In this document: positions 60,521 through 64,000 of the stretch, one piece after another | How the letters are laid out: each line of letters starts with the position of its first letter | Numbering within the stretch: position 1 is the stretch's first letter | Assembly: GCF_048569485.1 (NCBI RefSeq) | Contig: NC_134364.1 | Location: forward strand, 130,487,089 to 130,551,088 | Reading direction: 5' to 3' | Origin: Anomaloglossus baeobatrachus | Taxonomy: Eukaryota > Chordata > Amphibia > Anura > Aromobatidae | Length of the DNA: 64,000 nt | Position numbers and translations under genes: made by a program | Notes under the pieces: generated by a model | Seen by the model: the letters and a program-made list of their open reading frames with translations, nothing else | Told to the model about the DNA's origin: nothing | The model's database searches: none

Positions 60521-61010
60521 ATGTATAAAGGTAATGTACTCATACTGAGTGACATCCTCTATTATACTCCAGATCTGCACTCACTATTCTGCTGATGCAG
60601 TCACTGTGTACATACATTACTGATCCTGAGTTACCTCCTGTATTATACCCCAGAGCTGCACTCACTATTCTGCTGGTGCAGTCACTGTGTACATACATTA
60701 CATTACTGATCCTGAGTTACCTCCTGTATTATACTCCAGAGCTGCACTCACTATTCTGCTGGTGCAGTCACTGTGTACATACATTACATTACTGATCCTG
60801 AGTTACCTCCTGTATTATACTCCAGAGCTGCACTCACTATTCTGCTGGTGCAGTCACTGTGTACATACATTACATTACTGATCCTGAGTTACCTCCTGTA
60901 TTATACCCCAGAGCTGCACTCACTATTCTGCTGGTGCAGTCACTGTGCACATACATTACATTACTGATCCTGAGTTACCTCCTGTATTATTCTCCGGAGC
61001 TGCACTCATG
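60521..61010. repeat. 86-bp tandem repeat, ~6 copies
   Basis: Unit of 86 bp: TGTGTACATACATTACAT, TACTGATCCTGAGTTACC, TCCTGTATTATACTCCAG, AGCTGCACTCACTATTC, TGCTGGTGCAGTCAC. Copies are >95 percent identical in the middle and diverge at both ends of the array. I recall this unit as widespread in anuran genomes, but could not check. Confidence 0.93.
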
Positions 61011-61085
61011 TTCTGCTCTCGTGCAGTGTGCTGGGTGTATGGTGCTCTCTGTCCGCGGTGTTACATGGAAAGCTTACAGCAGGAT

Positions 61086-61104
61086 GGCGCCCCCTGGTGG
61101 CAGC
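61086..61104 (-). promoter_or_regulatory. CTCF-like binding motif
   Basis: GGCGCCCCCTGGTGGCAGC is, in reverse complement, GCTGCCACCAGGGGGCGCC, which matches the vertebrate CTCF core CCACCAGGGGGCGC exactly. It lies about 240 bp before the SMAD start codon. CTCF organises chromatin loops and insulators. Occupancy is not shown. Confidence 0.55.
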
Positions 61105-61170
61105 TCATGTAACTATGGGATGAGTCGCTTTCCCCTTCGCTCCTAATAACCCTTGTGTTGTTGTGTTCAG

Positions 61171-61212
61171 GATGATGGTGGAGCGGTCCCCACAGAAGCT
61201 GTGACTGAGCCG
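61171..61212 (+). other. Candidate 42-bp upstream exon of the SMAD gene, with uORF
   Basis: Preceded by a branch-point-like CTAATAAC (61143-61150) and a T-rich tract ending TGTTCAG, and followed by GTAAGT at 61213. A ten-codon upstream frame (61172-61204, MMVERSPQKL then TGA) is, after splicing, in frame with the SMAD start but closed by its own stop, which supports 61346 as the true start. Both splice sites are good; transcription is not shown. Confidence 0.45.
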
Positions 61213-61290
61213 GTAAGTGTCCCCGCCCCTCTGACTATTTGTAGCTGGAGCGCAGTTCACACTGACACTGGTTCCTCTCATTCCCTTCAG
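61213..61290 (+). other. Candidate 78-bp intron in the 5' leader
   Basis: GTAAGTGTCC at the start and CTCTCATTCCCTTCAG at the end, a strong donor and acceptor. Short but within the range for vertebrate introns. Confidence 0.45.
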
Positions 61291-61345
61291 GTTCTCCAGG
61301 CTCGTAATCAGTACGAGGGTCCTGCAGAGTGATCGCCTCCATCTT
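61291..61345 (+). other. 5' UTR part of the SMAD exon
   Basis: Lies between the CCCTTCAG acceptor and the start codon. The reading frame is open through it but no upstream Met occurs, and the start context (ATCTTATGT) is weak. Confidence 0.5.
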
Positions 61346-61766
61346 ATGTTCCGTTCCCGCCGCTCTCTCTTGGTGTGGCAGCTTTGGAAGCAGCGCTGCA
61401 CAACACTCAGCCGTAGTCAGGGGGACGCGGCGCCTCCTACCCCTGAGGACCTCCACAATGCCCTGCGGCTAGCGGCCCACCTGCTCTTTAAGAAGCTAAA
61501 AGATGAACAACTGTGGCGGTTGTCGGAGGCGGTGGAGAGTCGGGGGCGCTGGGACTCAGGCTGTGTCTGGTTGCCCTGGGAAGGGCGTGGTGGTAAACAG
61601 GCGCTGCCGCCTCAGGTGCTGGTTTGTAGGTTGTACCGATGGCCGGACCTCCGCACCACAGCCGAGCTCAAGAGCCTGAGCCACTGCGAGAACTTCTGGA
61701 GGAGGAGTGCAGAGGGCACCTCCATCTGCTGCAACCCCTACCATCTCAGCCGGCTGGCAACACCAG
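61346..61766 (+). CDS. Inhibitory SMAD (SMAD6/7 type), first coding exon with MH1 domain, partial
   Basis: Encodes 140 residues plus one base of the next codon. Inhibitory SMADs block TGF-beta and BMP signalling by binding activated receptors and competing with receptor SMADs; they act in nucleus and cytoplasm. The start MFRSRRSLLVWQLW is the I-SMAD signature (MFRSKRS/MFRTKRS in SMAD6/SMAD7). MH1 hallmarks follow: LFKKLKDEQLWRLSEAVESR (48-67), SGCVWLP, CRLYRWPDL (94-102) and ICCNPYHLSRLATP (127-140). C73, C114, C128 and H133 fit the MH1 zinc site. The exon ends at CACCAG/GTACCG (61766/61767), in the same place and phase as in SMAD6/7, where the split codon gives the Glu before the PPxY linker. 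The ~20-residue stretch between the start motif and MH1 is far shorter than the Gly-rich one of mammalian SMAD6 and SMAD7. MH2 lies beyond the window. The sequence mixes SMAD6 traits (PPQ.L, CCNPYH) with SMAD7 traits (HLSRL), so the paralogue is left open. Confidence 0.9.
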
Positions 61767-61849
61767 GTACCGTGGGGAGAATAAGAGGAAAGACGATGAG
61801 AGAAAGGAGAGGGGAACAGAGAACGACTGGAGAGAGGACAGAGGCTAAC

Positions 61850-64000
61850 AGTGGATAACGGGAGAGGGGACGGAGGATAACGGGAGAGGGGACGGAGGAT
61901 AACGGGAGAGGGGACGGAGGATAACGGGAGAGGGGACGGAGGATAACGGGAGAGGGGACGGAGGATAACGGGAGAGGGGACGGAGGGTAACAGGAGAGGG
62001 GATGGAGGGTAACAGAGGATAAAAGGAGAGGGGAACGGAGACCAACTGGAGAGGGGAATGGAGGACAATGGGAGACGGGACGCAGGGTAACGGGAGAGGG
62101 GACGGAGGGTAACGGGAGAGGGGACGGAGGGTAACGGGAGAGGGTACGGAGGATAACGGGAGAGGGGACGGAGGATAACGGGAGAGGGGACGGAGGATAA
62201 CGGGAGAGGGGACGGAGGATAACGGGAGAGGGGACGGAGGGTAACAGGAGAGGGGATGGAGGGTAACAGAGGATAAAAGGAGAGGGGAACGGAGAACAAC
62301 TGGAGAGGGGAATGGAGGACAATGGGAGAGGGGAAGGAGGCTAACAGAGGATAAAAGGAGAGGGGAACGGAGAACAACTGGAGAGGGGAATGGAGGACAA
62401 TGGGAGACAGGACGCAGGCTAACGGGAGAGAGGACGGAGGCTAACAGTGGATAACGGGAGAGGGGACGGAGGATAACGGGAGAGGGGACGGAGGATAACG
62501 GGAGAGGGGACGGAGGGTAATGGGAGGGGTGAGGGAGGATAACGGGACAAGGGACGGAGGATAACGGGAGAGGGGACGGAGGATAACGGGAGAGGGGACG
62601 GAGGATAACGGGAGGGGTGACGGAGGATAACGGGAGAGGGGACGGAGGATAACGGGAGAGGAGACGGAGGATAACGGGAGAGGGGATGGAGGATAATGGG
62701 AGGGGTGAGGCAGAATAACTGCAGAGGAGATGGAGGATAACGGGAGAGGGAACAGAATAATGGGAGAGTGAAGGAAGGATAAGGGGAAAGTGGGATGGAG
62801 GGTAATTGGAGAGCGGATGTAGATCGATGGGAGAGGGTACGGAGGATAACACGAAGGGGGCAGAGGATAACGGGATAGAGGATGGAGAACGATGGGAGAG
62901 GGGACTGAGGATAAAGGGAAGGGGGGACAAAGGATAACAGGAGAGAAGACAGGATAACTGGAGAGGGTACGGAAAATAACTAGAAGGGGGGCAGAGGATA
63001 ATGGGAGAGCATATGGAGGATAACAGGAGAGGAGTCAGAGTATGAGAGGGGGGAAAGGAGGATAACGGTAGAGGGGACGGTGAATAACAGGAGAGGGGAC
63101 AGGAAATGCCTGGAGAGATGACAGAGGTTAACGGGAGAGGGGATGTATGTAAACAAGAGAGGGGACGGAGGATAACAGGAGAGGGGACGGAGGATAACGA
63201 GGAGAGGGGACACGGAGGATAACGGGAAGGGGAGAAGGAGGATAACGGGAAGGGGAGACGGAGGATAACGGGAAGGGGAGACGGAGGATAACGGGAAGGG
63301 GAGACGGAGGATAACGGGAAGGGGAGACTGAGGATAACGGGAAGGGGAGACTGAGGATAACGGGAAGGGGAGACGGGGGATAACGAGGAGGGGGGACGGA
63401 GGATAACGAGGAGGGGGTGGAGGATAACCAGAGAAGGAAAAGAAAATAATGACAGAGGGGGCAGAAAATAATGGGAGCATGAACGAGGGATAATGGGAAA
63501 GGGGGATGGAGGATAGGGGGAGAGAGGATGAAGATCGACGGGCGAGGGTATGGAGGATACAGGAAGGGTACAGAGGATAACTGGACAGAGGATGGGAGAC
63601 GGGAGCAGGGACGGAGGATAACGGGACAGAAGAATGAGGATAACGGTAGAGTAGAGAGTGGATAATGGGAGGGGGGACAGAATATAATGGGGAAAGGGGA
63701 TGGATGATAATGGGGAGGAGGGACAGAGGTAAAGGGAAAGAGACCGGAGGATAACTGGCGAGGGAACGGTGGATATCTGAAAAGGGGACAGTAGATATCG
63801 GAAGAGGGGACGGAGGATAACGGGAGAGAGGACAGAAAATATTGGGAAGGTGAATGAAAAATTAGGGGAAGGGGGTATGGAGGGTAACGGGAAAGGGGAT
63901 TGAGATTTACCGGAGAGGTATGGAGGTTAATTGGAGAGGGTATGGAAGTTAACAGGAAGGGGACAGAGGATAACTGGATAGAGGATGGAGAATGACGGGA
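61850..64000. repeat. 22-bp minisatellite in SMAD intron 1
   Basis: Unit GGAGGATAACGGGAGAGGGGAC (22 bp), begins ~85 bp after the donor. It is crisp to ~62700 with longer composite units (AACAGAGGATAAAAGGAGAG .. AACTGGAGAGG) repeated near 62010, 62260 and 62340, then decays steadily and runs off the window. A second crisp variant (GGGAAGGGGAGACGGAGGATAA) occupies 63215-63420. The purine-rich strand gives long Ser/Pro/Leu open frames on the minus strand, which are not genes. Confidence 0.93.

Noticed and set aside
60595-61146. Open frames in the 86-bp array (YITDPELPPVLY)
   Set aside because: Repeat by-product; 86 bp rotates the frame and no family matches.
61556-63480. Long Ser/Pro/Leu-rich minus-strand frames
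   Set aside because: Complement of the purine-rich 22-bp array, opposite to the SMAD exon and intron.

Overview
The window looks like amphibian nuclear DNA, most likely from a frog. The reasons are three Tc1/mariner families that carry TA target duplications and vertebrate-type transposases, a Gypsy LTR fossil, an 86-bp 'CTCCAGAGCTGCACTCAC' repeat that I associate with anuran genomes, and one vertebrate inhibitory-SMAD exon. Species cannot be fixed from sequence alone. Well over two thirds of the window is tandem repeat.

Layout. Positions 1-33373 are one giant minisatellite made of two related units, a short one of ~60 bp and a long one of ~97-99 bp. They lie in twelve alternating blocks, and the largest long-unit block (479-21918) has a multi-kilobase higher-order repeat structure. 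The array ends against a TATA-containing, promoter-like unique stretch (33374-33723). From 33726 to 39860 lies a Tc1-like transposon swollen to 6.1 kb: a ~59-bp piece of its transposase C-terminus has become a minisatellite, and a 2.3-kb LTR-like element sits inside that minisatellite. From 39861 to 50826 runs a 20-bp satellite, old and degenerate on the left and homogeneous on the right. It is split by an unassigned 0.6-kb insertion and by a broken Gypsy element (41116-47655, 4-bp target duplication). Then come a 41-bp array (51086-51875) and a Tc1 cluster (52108-56721). A ~1.34-kb segment of that cluster was duplicated in tandem, and only one copy was later hit by a second Tc1 element. Next are a 36-bp array interleaved with two copies of a 385-bp inverted-repeat element (57171-60330) and an 86-bp array (60521-61010).

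The only host gene I can support starts at the right edge. The exon 61291-61766 encodes the MH1 domain of an inhibitory SMAD (SMAD6/7 type) and ends at a splice donor in the conserved position. Its first intron begins with a 22-bp minisatellite that runs, increasingly degraded, to the end of the window. A CTCF-like motif, a small candidate upstream exon and a duplicated exon-like cassette lie upstream and may belong to its 5' end, but that is inference. The many long open frames inside the arrays are by-products of repeat periods without stops and are not called as genes. I did not find a new gene system. The most interesting signal is the repeated birth of minisatellites from pieces of transposons, and the fine structure of the giant array.
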